A stretch of 64,000 nucleotides of DNA, taken from positions 4,185,707-4,249,706 of the forward strand of contig RPFO01000276.1 in NCBI GenBank assembly GCA_009746045.1. The letters are read 5' to 3'. The translations under genes and the position numbers were made by a program. Below, piece by piece: positions 49,901 through 62,103 of the stretch; positions within the stretch are counted from its first letter, which is position 1; each line of letters opens with the position of its first letter. The notes beneath the pieces were generated by a model. That model saw nothing but the letters and a program-made list of their open reading frames with translations. It made no database searches and was not told the DNA's origin. Source of the stretch: Mesostigma viride (lineage: Eukaryota; Streptophyta; Mesostigmatophyceae; Mesostigmatales; Mesostigmataceae).

Positions 49901-51370
49901 TGGCGGTGTGGGCTGCCGCGCAGCGTGCACAATGCATGGCCTACAGTGCAGCGTCCACGCCCATGCTAACTACTAGCCCACGTGATCGCGTCACGCAGCA
50001 TGTGTTACGGGGGCGTTGACACCCACAAAAACGGCCTGTGGCGCTCGCATGCGAGAATGGCCTACCTTTGTCGCGGCGGCCGGCTTGGTGGCCTCCACCA
50101 CGGTCACACGCGCGGTCACGCTCGGTATGCTGTCATCCACCTCCATCGGCTCAGGGCCCCCCCAGAGCGGCTGCAGCTGCGATGAGAGCGATGACAGAAC
50201 GCCGTCCAGCCGGCCACGCAGGTCCAGCACGGTGCCATCCAACGTACCACCACCGCCCGTGCCCGGGAGCCCCTGGGGGGCCCCCGGGGGGCTGTTGGGG
50301 TCAACGGGCGTGGCGGCGTCGCCCTCGCCCACGACGCCCACCAGGGTGTTGAAGAAATGGAATGCGATGCCTTTGTGCATTGGCGGCGTGCGAGAGCCGA
50401 ACGCGCCCGCTCCCGTCCCGCCCGATGGCGCCCCTCCCTGGCACTCCTCCCCTTTACTGCCGCTGCTACCGCTGCCAAACAGGCCCCCGCCGAGGAACAT
50501 CGACACGCCCTGCCGCGGCGTGTCGACCTCGAAATCTCCCACAGCCAAGTCCCCCCGTCTTGTGCCCGCGAGGGAGAAGGCACCCTGCCAGGGGCGCGCC
50601 CTGGCAGAGGACGGGCTGGCCGGTGCCGCCCCGTCAACCCCCAGTGCGTTGCGGGATGCCAGCAGTGCGGCGGAGGGGCCGTCCCAGAGATTGTCATGGT
50701 CATGATAGCGCAGCCGAGCATCGCTGGTGCCGTAGTAGAAGCTCATCGCATCGCGGCGGCCAAGTGCTGAGGGTGTCCCTGGGCAACTGGCCAAGACCGC
50801 CTCAACCGGCGCGCCAGCAGCAATGAGAGGGCTGCCACTGCTGGAACTGCTGCTTGCGCTGACATTGCTGCAAGACGCGCGGTGTGTGGGGGCGACGATA
50901 GCTCGCGAGCTTCCGCACAGGCTGCAGCTGAAGGAGGATCGGCGACGGGTCTCGGTGGGTGGCGGCTCGCCCCCGTCACGCTGGTCGTCCCTCAGCCACG
51001 CGCAGGGTGGGTACAGGGCCCCACTGGGGCATGTCGCGGCCGCACCCCGCCGAATGCCCCGCCGGCTCCTCTCGCGAAGGGGGAACAGGTGGGGAGGGGG
51101 GGGCAAGGAGAGCTCCATGCCAGCCGGTGTGGGCGCCGCGCCGGGGCAGGAGGGGTCGTGGGGTGGCGTCGTGTGAGCGCTTTTTGTCGGTTTGTCGAGT
51201 GCGTGATTCCGTACGCCGTTGAAGGTTTGGGGACGAGCTCGTGGCACGTAGGGGCGCGTGGGTGCGCTTGATGTGTGAGCCAGCTTTGTCTGTGGGTGTC
51301 CTTTGTGGGTGTATCGGCGTGTAGAAGCGGCAGGATGCTGCGGGCGTGACCTGGTGCTAGCGTCTGTCAC
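43960..51370 (-). CDS. PPTC7-type PP2C protein phosphatase, four exons
   Basis: PP2C enzymes are metal-dependent Ser/Thr phosphatases; this subclass (plant PP2C 55/80, animal PPTC7) is usually organellar. Proposed minus-strand exons are 51370-50066, 48286-47975, 47423-47277 and 44259-43960, all joined in phase 0, about 687 residues. Catalytic landmarks are KGGEDAHF, VGVADGVGGWSEYGVDSGLYS, STACLMILTED, AANLGDSGFMLVRQGQ, VIVLGTDGLFDNVYS and KMDDITVVVSYV, so the metal-binding Asp set is present. The first exon (up to 435 codons) is Ser/Pro/Gly-rich and low in conservation. Its true start is uncertain, and MSFYYGTSDARLRYHDHDNL looks like the first conserved stretch. Introns are large and hold minisatellites. 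The gene is divergent from the PDI gene. Confidence 0.9.
44932..45026 (+). repeat. 30-bp tandem repeat, three units
   Basis: AGGTGGCCTAGCACAATGAT plus TAGGTAGCAC, starting near 44939, 44969 and 44999. It lies in PP2C intron 3. Confidence 0.9.
46302..46631. mobile_element. possible MITE with 12-bp inverted ends
   Basis: GTGAGACAACTA at about 46305 and TAGTTGTCTCAC at 46617-46628 are inverted; flanks TTAA and ATAA are similar but not identical. It lies in PP2C intron 3. The same 12-mer occurs at 33394 and 43319. Confidence 0.45.
46730..46830 (+). repeat. short tandem GTGACCGAGGTCACCG repeat
   Basis: Three imperfect units of ~35 bp each hold the palindrome GGTGACCGAGGTCACC. They lie in PP2C intron 3. 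Confidence 0.7.
46976..47240 (+). repeat. 28-bp minisatellite near PP2C exon 3
   Basis: About nine units of GGGCAACGCTGATGCTTGCA plus CCCACACA or a variant. They start 36 bp inside the intron downstream of exon 3. Cys-rich frames over it are artefacts. Confidence 0.95.
48541..49022 (+). repeat. (CATCCCATGC)n decamer array in PP2C intron 1
   Basis: About 48 nearly perfect 10-bp units, interrupted once by ATACCATACC at 48700-48710. All frames are open because the repeat has no stop. Confidence 0.98.
49023..50065. other. remainder of PP2C intron 1
   Basis: Contains three 20-bp repeats (TCCACAAATAGATTATGGCA) at 49847-49903. No gene is supported. Confidence 0.6.
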
Positions 51371-53100
51371 TGGGCACTACCCAGTGCTTGTCATGCAGGC
51401 TGGCATCACGCAAGGGACAAGGAACCTGTGTGTGGAGACAGAGGGATCGTGGCAAGAACGCGTTTCGTGCCATGCATGTGTCAAAGAAGCCACGGATGCA
51501 AGTGACAAGAAAGGCACAGTATGGTGACGATGTGCTGCTATCGAAGGCTACCTTATGAGCTGTGTAACACAGTTGGACGACGGTGGTGAACTGCCTCAAA
51601 GGTATAGAAGCCTTATTCCGCAAATAAAGCCAAGCCCATTCAGACGAAGCGGCAGTCGGTTCACGCCAATAAGCCGGCAATATTACTGCAGTCGTATCGC
51701 GTGGTGGCGCAATGCCCAAAGCAGTAAGTAAGGATGGCCGTGTAAAACAAGCCGGGGCGCATTGGATGACCGTATGGCGCCGGCAAGAAAGAAGCATAGC
51801 CTACGCAAACCCTATGAAGACCCTCACTATTGGTAAAAAAGCGATGCGACATAAGCTTATGACATAAGCTATGACATAAGTTTATGTAGGCGAATAATGG
51901 CATCTACGATGCTCCCTGAGCAGGTACGCGAGCACGGAAACACAATGACAAGGATAAGTTGAATATACATGTTTCTTCTTACATGTCCAGAGGACCGCCG
52001 AGGACTTAAGGCAGTGAATCCCATAGCGTCTAACCCTCGTAGTTTTCCTGCCGACCGGTAAGCATTGCGTGTAATTAGTTAGCCGACACGGTGAGCAAGT
52101 TCCCAACTAACCCTTGTGCATTCGTACTAAATAATTTGAGAGAGCGTCCAAAGGTGGTGCTCTGTAGGCTTCTACCGTGCTACCGGGGATATTTGCCTGT
52201 ACTCTGCAGGCACGGAGACTGCATTCAGTGTATTGGCAGTCGGAGATAAAAGCAGCGATGGGTGTCTGCTGCCTGACCGGGATTCTTGGTGTTCTCTCGC
52301 CGGTTGACCGCTGCCAGGCCCACGGACGAGGGGAGTGGGGACCTCCAATTTTGAGTTCGCACTTCGCACTGACGGTCCGACGCAAGCAAGAATAATATCT
52401 GGGAGAATATCATTGGTAGTACAAGTATAAAAGTCGAATATCTACAGTAGCATCCCCGCCAACCGCCGTCCTGCGCACTTTAATTCAACCTTTCACCTGT
52501 CACATCTCAGACCCAGCGCTTCGTTTACAGCCGGATCCGGCGGGTACGGCTTCCGGATCCGGCGTATCCGGATGACGGATCCGGACGGATCCGGCTGTGG
52601 AAGAAAGTGCCCGGCGCGGCTCCGGCCGGACGGATGGAGGGCCGGCGCGGCGAATATTGTTGTACATCTCTGCTACTGTACTGTAGGAGCGCGAGTCACG
52701 CGACATACATGAGAATGTTCCCCGAGCGGCACCGAGGATTCGCACCGTTAGATGAACAATTGTTGGTTCGTTTTGCGCCATTTGGCGAGCATCGACCGGA
52801 GCCTGAACCCGCAGTCCAGGGTCCGGCTGCCCATGTGCGGCACAACAACAACGTTAAGAAGCTGGTGTCGTACAGTAGGTACAACGCGCGGACCCTGCTT
52901 GCCAACTCCGCTACTGTAGCAAAACAAACTCGCCCAAAGGACCCTTTCCCGTGCGCGGCCGCCCTCCACATTTCCAGGTAAATAGGTGTACGTTTATTCC
53001 AAATATAGCCAGTAGTTCCAAATATAGCCAGTAGGCCGCCCTCCACATTTTCCAGGTAAATAGGTGTACGTTTATTCCAAATATAGCCGCCCTCCACATT

Positions 53101-53146
<46 letters not shown>

Positions 53147-53494
53147 TGTTGTTTCCCACGCCGAACATGCGCGCGACAACAACGAACAAGGTTCATCGGT
53201 GCGCAGTCCGGCCAGAAACGATACGGCGAAACAGTAGTGTAGACTTCTGGGTGCATCCGAGGGTGCGGCTAGCCCTGGGCGAGCCTACACTCTACTGTAC
53301 AGTTATGTACTTACGACCGGAAGCTTCCCTCACCTTTCGCGAGAGCACGAGTGTGTTGGCTGCACAGAGCACGCTGCGTCCTACAGCTGTATGGCAGTGC
53401 TAATAAGTGTACATCACTTGGGCTCAAGAAGGCTCGGGGTCTTATAGCATACGAGGCATCCGCGGTTGACGAGGTTACCTTACAGACAGCAATC
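51371..53494. promoter_or_regulatory. divergent upstream region of PP2C and PDI genes
   Basis: 2.1 kb between the two starts. Notable content: repeated GACATAAGCTTATG segments (51848-51890), dense GGATCCGG repeats (52535-52605), two copies of AAATAGGTGTACGTTTATTC (52980 and 53058) and a (TAG)n run (53102-53147). No specific promoter element could be named with confidence. Confidence 0.5.
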
Positions 53495-56400
53495 ATGGCG
53501 TCGCGGTGTACTCTCCCCCTTTTTTTGGCTTTGATCGCCGTCACGTCAGCGGCATTCTTTGTTCAAGCCGAGGAGGCATCTGATGTTGTTGTTCTGGATG
53601 AGTCCAACTTTGACTCCGTTGTCGGTGGACAGGACGCTGTGCTTGTGGAGTTCTATGCTCCATGGTGAGACAGCAAGAAGGCTTAATGGATGCGTTGCTT
53701 GCATGCCTCCCTGGTCCTATCGGTTCGGGGTAGTGTCCGTAGTTGCCGCTGCCTAAGCTGTGGCTTACCGTTACTTGTGGCTTCTTGTTGCGATCGGTTG
53801 TACAGTCAATACGAGTCACCAGAGCATCCGCGTGCGTGGGAGGCCTCAGTAGGGTGCAGCATAGAGAGAGGCGGAGGGAGAAACAGACAAACAGACTGAC
53901 TAAGTGACTGATTCCAGGAAGACAGACGCAGGAAAGGGGGGGGGGGGGGGGGGGGCTCACGTAGGTTAGGGATGGCTTTTGCTGCGCTATTAATACAGTC
54001 TAGGGTATCATGCCCATTGCCAAACTGTCATGGGCAGCATATTTGTTTGCACAACGGTCATGAGCCAGCTTGTTTTGCAACGCAGCACGGTACCCGTTGG
54101 TGGCATGTGTACCCTCGGCTGGCGGTCTTGGTGTTATGCTTGGTTTCGCACATAGGTTTGCTTAGCCTCATGTGGTTCGTGTTTGGTGCCGTGTTTACGA
54201 TGCATAGTACCATGCTTGGTGCTCCGCATAGTATCATGCGTAGAACCGCGTTCCGCTCCAAGTTTGGCATGGCTGCGCACCGAACATCAGACCACATGTC
54301 AGCCCGGGACCTGTTTGCAGCCGTGCTCGCTCGGTGGGCCATCTGCGTACTTGTTGTGTCCGCATTGCCTATCAAGCCCGCCACATTGCCGCTCGCCAAG
54401 GTAGCGGCCTGTTCACAGCTGGTTTCTGAACTAGCTCGCGGCATGCTGTGACTGTCGGGATGTAGTAGGGGTGGGGGCCTCTAATAATGTTCCTCACCCC
54501 CCTGGGATTCATGGACCCAGCGTGCATTCATGGTTGCATAGCTCAGTTATGTCCGCCACAGGCACATACAGGAACCTGCACGGTCGGTACGGAGCTAATC
54601 CCCAGTGACGGAAGCTTCCCGTGAACACCTCCTTCATTTATATCCCCCCTTCCCAGCACACCCGGCATGTTTTCACGATCCTGTGTGCACCCTGGTGGCC
54701 CAGTTCCCATGTCGTAGGCCTCGCGCTTGTGCTTTGTATCGAACCAAGGTGGCGGTGCATTGTCTGCTCTGTGGTAGCATCAGCAGTTCCTTGACACCCT
54801 GGTGCCCTCCCCCCCCCCCTCCACACCTCCAAGCTAACCTTCCCCACAATCCCGTGCTGCCAACCAACCAACCAACCAACCAACCAACTACCCACCCACT
54901 CACCCACCCCGCCCCGCCCTCCTCGTTGCCCCCGTGCATCTCCCCCCCCACACCCGCCCCCCACCCTCTCTTCCCACGTGCCCTGTCTCCCCCCACCCCC
55001 TCTTCTTGCCCTTTTGTCTCTCTTCTCTCCGCCCCCCGCCCCCCCAGGTGCGGCCACTGCAAGAATCTGGCCCCTCACTACGAGGTGCTGGGCACCAGCT
55101 TTGCCAAGACCAAGGGCGTGAAGATCGCGAAAGTGGACGCGGACGAGCACAAGGAGCTTGGCTCCCGCTTCGAAGTCCGCGGCTTCCCCACGCTGAAGTG
55201 GTTCCCTGCAGGATCGCTCACCGCCGAGGAGTGAGTTGGGTAGATCGCTCACCGCCGAGGAGTGAGTTAGGTAGGTCGCTCACCGCCGAGGAGTGAGTTG
55301 GGTAGGGGGGGGGGGGGGGGGGGCTGTGGCAGTGACGTAGGAGGCAGTTGGTTCAACAAGGGCATCGGGGGGGGGAGCGTGGCAAGGACATGGGGGGGGG
55401 GGGGGGGGGCTTTAGGGGCCATCAGGGTGGCAAGGGCATAAGTAAGATAGTAAGTGCTTGCGTGTGCATGCACAACAGTGGTCACGGAGTTACAAACCGA
55501 GTTACGTACTGGTCAGTTTGTATGCACGGCTACAAAATGCAAGAATGCATATGTATTTATGGCAAGGGCATGAGTGTGGCGAATCCACAGGGGGTGTCAG
55601 ATAGCGGCCTACGTCCGTGTGTGGTGGGCGCATGTGCAGCGGTTGGGTGACCTCCACGTTGTGTGATGGCACCGCGCCATGGTGTGCGTCAAGAGGAGTT
55701 GTCGTGTGTCTTTTGTGTGTGGGGGGGTGATCTCTGTCTGGATGTGTTCACCCCCTGTCCGTTTTCCCTCTACTGCAACCCCCTGCTCACGTGCCGCTGG
55801 GCCCACGTGCCCCCCCTCCCTCCTCCCCCCTTCCCCACCCCACCCCCTTCCCTTTTTCCCCCCTTGCCCCTCTCGTGGCCCCCCCCTCCCCCACCCCAAT
55901 CACAGGTATGTCGGTGGCCGTACTGCTGAGGACCTCATCGCGTTTGTTAACGGGAAGATGGGTGCGTGGCGTTTGTGGCACAATAGTTACTTAGTTTTGC
56001 TGGTGTACGGCTACTTATACTCTACTTAGGTTTGCTGGTGCACGGCTACTTATACTCTACTTAGGTTTGCTGGTGCACGGCTACCTATACTCTACTTACG
56101 TTTGCTGGTGCACGGCTACTTACACTCTACTTAGGTTTGCTGGTGCACGGCTACTTGCACTCTACTTAGGTTTGCTGGTGCACGGCTACTTATACTCTAC
56201 TTAGGTTTGCTGGTGTACGGCCACTTCATCGCCGCGGCGGTGGTGTTTGTGCGGTTGCGCTGTCATGTGGGTGAATGCCTTCAGGATATTAAGGTGTGTT
56301 TTGTCGCAGGAAAATGGAGGGTAACCTGTCTTTCTGCCGGCCACTCCTCCCCATATTAGTTCTGACCCATGGCTTTGCGTGGTGCTGGCGCATGTCACTG

Positions 56401-59400
56401 TGTGGATGCTGCCCACATCCCCCACCCCCCCACACACACACAGGCACCAACGTGCGCGTGAAGAAGGCCCCCAGCGCGGTGGTGGTGCTGGACCCCTCTA
56501 ACTTTGACAGGATCGTGATGGACCCGACCAAGGACGTGCTCGTCGAGTTCTACGCGCCGTGGTGGGTGGGGAGGATCTTGAACACATGTATAGTAGGCAA
56601 GTGAGATGTGGGGGTGTTCTACGCGCCGTGGTGGGTGGGGAGGATCTTGAATACATGTATAGTAGGGAAGTGAGATGTGGGGGTGTTCTACGTGCCGTGG
56701 TGGGTGGGTAGGATCTTGAATACATGTATAGTAGGGAAGTGAGATGTGGGGGTGTTCTACGCGCCGTGGTGGGTGGGGAGGATCTTGAATACATGTATAG
56801 TAGGGAAGTGAGATGTGGGGGTGTTCTACGCGCCGTGGTGGGTGGGGAGGATCTTGAATACATGTATAGTAGGGAAGTGAGATGTGGGGGTGTTCTACGT
56901 GCCGTGGTGGGTGGGGAGGATCTTGAATACATGTATAGTAGGGAAGTGAGATGTGGGGGTGTTCTACGCGCCATGGTGGGTGGCGGGGGGCGGCATTAAG
57001 TCTTTGTTGTTTGTAGAGTACGTGTTAGGCATATCATTGTTACTATTGTTATTGGATGAGTTCTTCACGCCATGGTGGGTGGCTGCCCGCTGCGGGAGGG
57101 TTAAGTTTCTGTTATTTGTATGTCTTACTGTGATTCGATCAAGGTTTTTGGGCTAAGCGCCATGTGGCATATTGAACTTCGGAAACTAGCTTTGGCTCAG
57201 CCAATGTGTGGCTTTTAGCCAAAAAAAATTGGGCCGGGCACGGCCACGTGTGGCGACTGGCAGGCGGGCGAGTCAACTGGTCACGCAATTCTCCCTTCTT
57301 AACCTCTCACCTGCCACTGGCTATCGGCCTTCGAGTCACAGCCGTCTCGTGTCCCGAGCGCAGAATCTTGAAGTATAAATGGCGTGGCACGGCGCTTACT
57401 GGCCAGTCAGCTAGTGAGCGTCTGGCGACCAACGCACGCGAGTCGACAGCCACGGGGCACTGGGCCATTGTTGACTGGCGGAAGCCAGTAGTAGTACTGT
57501 ACTTCTAGGGAGACTTGCGGCGGAGAGCCGGCTGGAACTTATGTTGACACGGCCAACTGTGGCGTCACTAGGTAGTAGCTTTGGATTCAACACGGCCATT
57601 ATGTGGCGACCAGCGACTGCCAAGTAGCACAGCACCGCCACTTTGTGGCGTCTTGGGAAGTGTCATTTGGGGGTTATATCGCCACAAATTTCTAATACTG
57701 GCGCTACACCGCCACATTTGGCGAGCAAATGCCACGAATCGAAACACTGATGTCTTAGTCGTATCGTTGTTATTGCTATTGGATTAGTTCTATCGCGATG
57801 GTAGGAGGCGGGGGTAGGAACACGTATTTATATTTGGACAAGCTCCTCCTAGTCGTATCATTGCTAGTATTATTGTCAGGTGCGGGATGACTTTTGTGAG
57901 GCATGGTGGGTGCCAGGTGGCTGCGCCATATTGACAGGTGTAGGGAGCTTCTGCACGATGCGCGTGGGGTGCAAAGGGACTGGGGGCGTGAGAATAATGG
58001 CCCGATGGTTGGGCAGGGCCTGTCAGACAGCCATGGGAAAGGGGTTAGGGGTCATGGCTGCTGGTTGTGATCAGCAGGTTATAATAACTTTCGATGCGGC
58101 GGTGGAAGTCACAAAACCACTGGCCTCATTTGTAAGCCCTCACTTGTGATGTCCTCATCTTCACTTCAAAGATGATATCCCGCGCGTCGTGCTGAGTGTG
58201 TTTTGTGGGCTCTACCTTATCTGCAACGGGGGTGCCCGTTGGGTACCTAGTGCCGTGCGGCAGCAAAGTTTTCGGCCAGTGGTGGCAGGCCAAGGATCCG
58301 TGGACAACTGTTCTGTGGCACGGTTGGTGCCCCTGCCCCACTTCATCTCATGTGGGGTACCCTTCCCGTATCAATGGCGGTTGCCAGGCCCGATCCACTA
58401 TCTAGACATTGCGTGCTTGCCTATTCCCCTTGTGCTTCTGCCCTGGCGCATATTCGCATTGTGCTTATTCCCTTGGCTGACCGTGCCACCGCGTGTGGTG
58501 CCTGTGTGTGTGTGTGTGCATATACATGTGTGTGTGCGTGTGTGCCCGTGCTGCAGGTGTGGTCACTGCAAGGCGCTGGCTCCGGTAAGATTCCTCCCGC
58601 TGCTGCTTCATAGCATGGCCAGGGGCGCGGCTCTTGGGTGCGGACCCAAGAGTCAGCTGATTGTTCACGTTGGTCTGGGTCATTGTAGTCATGGATGGTT
58701 TCATTTTAGTTGTAGTCATGGATGGTTTCATTTTAGTTGTAGTCATGGATGGTCTTCTTACCTGATTCTACCGTGGAGGGACTTCTTGTGTGGGGGCTAG
58801 GGGGTGGAGGCGGGAGGGTAAATGGATGGAGGGCTGGCCTTTCTTGTGTACCTGTTGCCAGAGTGCAATCCTCCTTTCCCCCCATCGCGCTGGCCTATGC
58901 CTTTGTGCATGGCAAGCCAGCAAGCAGCGCGAGCCTGCTGGGCACAGGCGCTGGCGAGGCCGCCATTTTGTGGTGGCAGCACACTTGCGACGCTATCGTG
59001 ACCGTAGCGATTGAGCAGTGCAGTTACATGGCATTGCATCAGACCTGTCAGGAAGTCATTCTCGGTTACTCTTGGGCCATGTTTGGGGGGGAGGGGGCGT
59101 GGTGAAGGCTAGGGTCTGGACACGTGTCCGTTGCAGATGGCTATGTTCCCTGTCACCGAGGATATGCATGTGGCATCTCGTGGCGGGAATAATCATTCTC
59201 TGACAGCTTGTGGGTGTTTCCCTGAGGGCTTGTGGCAGTTCCTTGATGGGTCTTCTGGCTGACAATCGCATGCAAGTGATGCAACCCCTGTCGTGCTGGT
59301 TTTGCTTGGCAGGACTACAACAAAGTGGCCAGCATCTACGAGGGCGACGAGTCCGTGGTCATCGCCAACTGCGACGCGGATGCTCACTCGGAGCTGGGGC

Positions 59401-62103
59401 AGCGGTGAGTGCGACCGCTGGTAGTAGCGTTTGACTGAAATATGCTGTAGATTATGCCGATGAAGAGGAGTACTTCTAGGGGATACTATGAAACAAGCGA
59501 TAGAATATGCTGATGAAGAGCGGTGTCACTAGAGTGAGGCGATACCTGTGTGAATTCATCTGCATGCATGGTTCATGGTCATCGCTCACATTGGCGTCAG
59601 GGAGCTACCGCGGTCGAGGCTGGGGACAGTCTTTTTTAACAGTAATCTTTGTACTACTACCACCCGTGTATCGTTGTTGCAACCTAACTTCAATGGCTGG
59701 CTGTGTGCCGGGGCCGGCACCAGTGCTGGTTTGTCACTTTGTCACTCCTGAGCGGTATATTTTGTGCTGATTGCGTTGTCGCCCTTCTTCCCACTCTCTC
59801 CCCACCCCCCCTACACACACACCCTTTGCATCTGCCAGCTTTGGCGTGTCCGGCTTCCCCACGCTCATGTTCTTCCCCAAGGACAACAAGGCGGGCGAGA
59901 AGTACGAGTCGGGCCGCTCCCCCCAGAACTTTGTTGACTTCCTGAACATGCGCACTGAGGCCAAGCGCATGCTCAGCGGTGCACTGCTGCCCGAGGTGTG
60001 GGGGGCGGGGCGGGGCGGGGGTTGAGGCGGGGGGGTTGGAGGCACAAAGGGGGTATGGGATGGAGCGGGGCAGGTGCGGGTTCGGAGATCTGGTATGATG
60101 AGGCAACGTGGAGTGACTGGTGAGGCTTTTGGTTGGTATTAAGGCTAGCTTTGACCATGACTTTTGGTGTAGTAAAGCACCCTGCTACATGAGGTGCAGG
60201 CATGGAACTGAGTAGCTGGGTGGATGTATGTGTTGGCAGTTTTTAGGGGGGAGGCAAAGGGGGGGGTACGAGAGGCGTTTACAAGAGTGCAGTACAAGTC
60301 TGCTGCTGACCCTGGCTGTGGCTCAAATCTGCCTCAGCTGGCAGGTGCTGTCTACATGTTTGCACCGAATTAAGGTGAAGATAAGTTATGATTATAACTG
60401 TAAACTACGATTGCTTCCGACGTATCCCTGCTCTTTCCTAACCACCTTCACTTGCTGCGCTATTCCAAGTGCTTGCTATCAAACAAAATTCTCGACGCTG
60501 ATGTCGGCTCCCTTGTGCGCCCCACAGGCGGGCCGCCTGCCCGTGCTGGACCATATGGCCAAGGAGTTCATGGGCGCGACCGAGGCCAAGCGCAAGGAGC
60601 TGATTGGACAGGTGGAGAAGACGGTGGCTGAGCAGCAGGCCTCCAAGTAAGCGCAATGTCTTTGCATACAATTGAAGGAACGCTCGTTACAGGTAGCGGT
60701 TTAAGTGTCGACGAGCGCCATGCCATGGTCAGCCAGATTTGAGAGAACGGTTGCCGAGGGCGCATTCATTTCTTCTCAGGGGGCACGCCGTTGCAAGTTG
60801 CACGGGACTTCATGGCACTGTACTACCAATGTGTGTTTGAGATTCTTCATAGATTCTTCAAGATTTTTCAGCCTGTTGGAATGCGCATGTTTCACATCTG
60901 GCTGCCTTGCTGATGCACCTGGTGGAAAAACACCGCTATGGCCCCCCCATCGCGTGTCGCTGCTTTGGCTAATGCCCGCCTCTTTCAGTTTTCCCCCCAC
61001 TGCTCCCGCTTGTTCGCCTTGCTTTGCCTTGCTCCCCCTCAACCCCTTACCCCCTTGTCCTCCTCGACCCCTTGTCCTCCTCGACCCCCCATGATCCCCC
61101 CCACTCCCCCAGGACGGCCCCCCAGTACCTGCGCGTGATGAAGAAGGTGCTCGAGAAGGGCGAGGGATACATCGCCACTGAGTTTGCCCGCCTGGGCCGC
61201 CTGTTGGAAGGGGTAAGCGCTCTCTTTCTTGTCTTCAGCGCCTGCTTTTCTTCTGTGGTGAGTATTGGGGAGGGTGTTGACAGTTGGAGAGAGTGGGTGC
61301 TTCTCTTGTGACTTTTGGTAGGGACGTGCAGTGTAAAATACGTAAGTAGTTGTGTGCCATGCGAATAGGCATGCCACGGAGTAATATGCTAATCTCATTA
61401 GAAAAAATAAGTGCACAAATGTTAAGCAACCAGACAAAGATCGTCTGCATGATGCCCAAACTTAAGTGTACTAGATGGGGATATAATCCTCATCCAAGCT
61501 GTCCTCTACTGTAATGGCAGACGAGGCGTTCGTGTAGTGGCTATCCTCAGGGGCAATGGCCTCTACCTTAGGACTTATACCCTGGCTACAGCCCTGTAGC
61601 AATGGGCCGCGGGAGTCGTGGGGAGACAACGGGGTCATACCCTTCTGGGAGGTGCTTGTCGCACATGGTAGCCCATTTCTCCTTGTCAATCATGTACACT
61701 GTTGAAAGGGATTGGTGATCTTTCGACCTGTTGGAAGGGACAGGTGCTGTTGCGATGCCTGTTGGATGGGGTGTGTGCTTCTTTTGGTGCCTGTTGTAAG
61801 GGGCGGGTACCCAGTTGGCTGCGGCTCGGCCGAGTATGCTTGTGTCCAGTAATGCAAGCTCTCTGTAGGCGTGCGAGTCCAGTCACGGAAGCTCTTTGAG
61901 AAAACAAGTGGGGCTGCTATTTTGATGGCACGTTGGTCATGCAGTCATTGCACCCAGTACCCTCATGTTGATGCCTCGTGCGCCTGTTGCAATGTGTCTG
62001 CATTATCTGGCCGCCCTCCCACTGGTCCCAGGTCATGGTCCCTGCCAAGGCCACCGAGATGGGCTTGCGGAAGAACATCCTCGGCGCGTTCAAGGGGGAG
62101 TAA
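53495..62103 (+). CDS. protein disulfide isomerase, PDI-D/PDIL2 type, ten exons
   Basis: PDI forms and rearranges disulfides in the ER lumen. Exons are 53495-53664, 55048-55230, 55906-55961, 56444-56561, 58557-58584, 59313-59404, 59839-59995, 60528-60646, 61113-61212 and 62032-62103; all introns are GT-AG. They sum to 1095 nt, a 364-residue protein (plant PDIL2-1 is ~360). It has an N-terminal signal peptide ([15 protein letters not shown] core). Two thioredoxin domains carry WCGHC at residues 57-61 and 176-180, each with GFPTL (cis-Pro loop). A helical ERp29-C-like D domain follows (~255-350). There is no KDEL; it ends AFKGE. Both WCGHC motifs are cut by an intron within the Trp codon. Exon 5 is only 28 nt. 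Introns 2 and 4 hold arrays of their own donor site. Confidence 0.96.
53665..55047. other. PDI intron 1
   Basis: 1.38 kb with a G20 run at 53937-53956 and CCAACCAACC repeats at 54862-54890. A 159-codon frame at 53972 is hydrophobic but has no family resemblance. It ends in a C-rich tract leading to the CCCCCAG acceptor. Confidence 0.6.
55212..55305 (+). repeat. PDI exon 2 end and donor, tandem x3 (31 bp)
   Basis: ATCGCTCACCGCCGAGGA|GTGAGTTGGG is repeated with GTGAGT at 55231, 55262 and 55293. The first marks the real junction; 31 is not a multiple of three. A G-run (about 55305-55323) follows. Confidence 0.92.
55985..56225 (+). repeat. 35-bp tandem repeat in PDI intron 3
   Basis: About six to seven units of TTAGGTTTGCTGGTGCACGG plus CTACTTATACTCTAC. 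It does not include the exon end. Confidence 0.93.
56545..56990 (+). repeat. PDI exon 4 end and donor, tandem x7 (69 bp)
   Basis: TTCTACGCGCCGTG|GTGGGTGGGG recurs with the donor at 56562, 56631, 56700, 56769, 56838, 56907 and 56976, exactly 69 bp apart. Each repeat therefore carries codons for FYAPW. Weaker copies continue at about 57060 and 57895. Confidence 0.95.
58685..58755 (+). repeat. 27-bp tandem repeat in PDI intron 5
   Basis: GTAGTCATGGATGGTTTCAT plus TTTAGTT, at 58685, 58712 and (partial) 58739. Confidence 0.9.
61380..61690 (-). mobile_element. possible retroelement fragment in PDI intron 9
   Basis: TAATCTCATT-AGAAAAAA-ATA and GTCTGCAT-ATGCCC at 61388-61455 resemble 62941-63003. 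A minus-strand frame (61471-61689) is preceded by codons for [19 protein letters not shown], loosely like the LINE C-terminal MMDKAKWAQ segment. Assignment is tentative. Confidence 0.35.

Noticed and set aside
53972-54451. 159-codon hydrophobic frame in PDI intron 1 as a nested gene
   Set aside because: No recognisable domain, no supporting context, and intron position on the same strand as PDI; likely chance.
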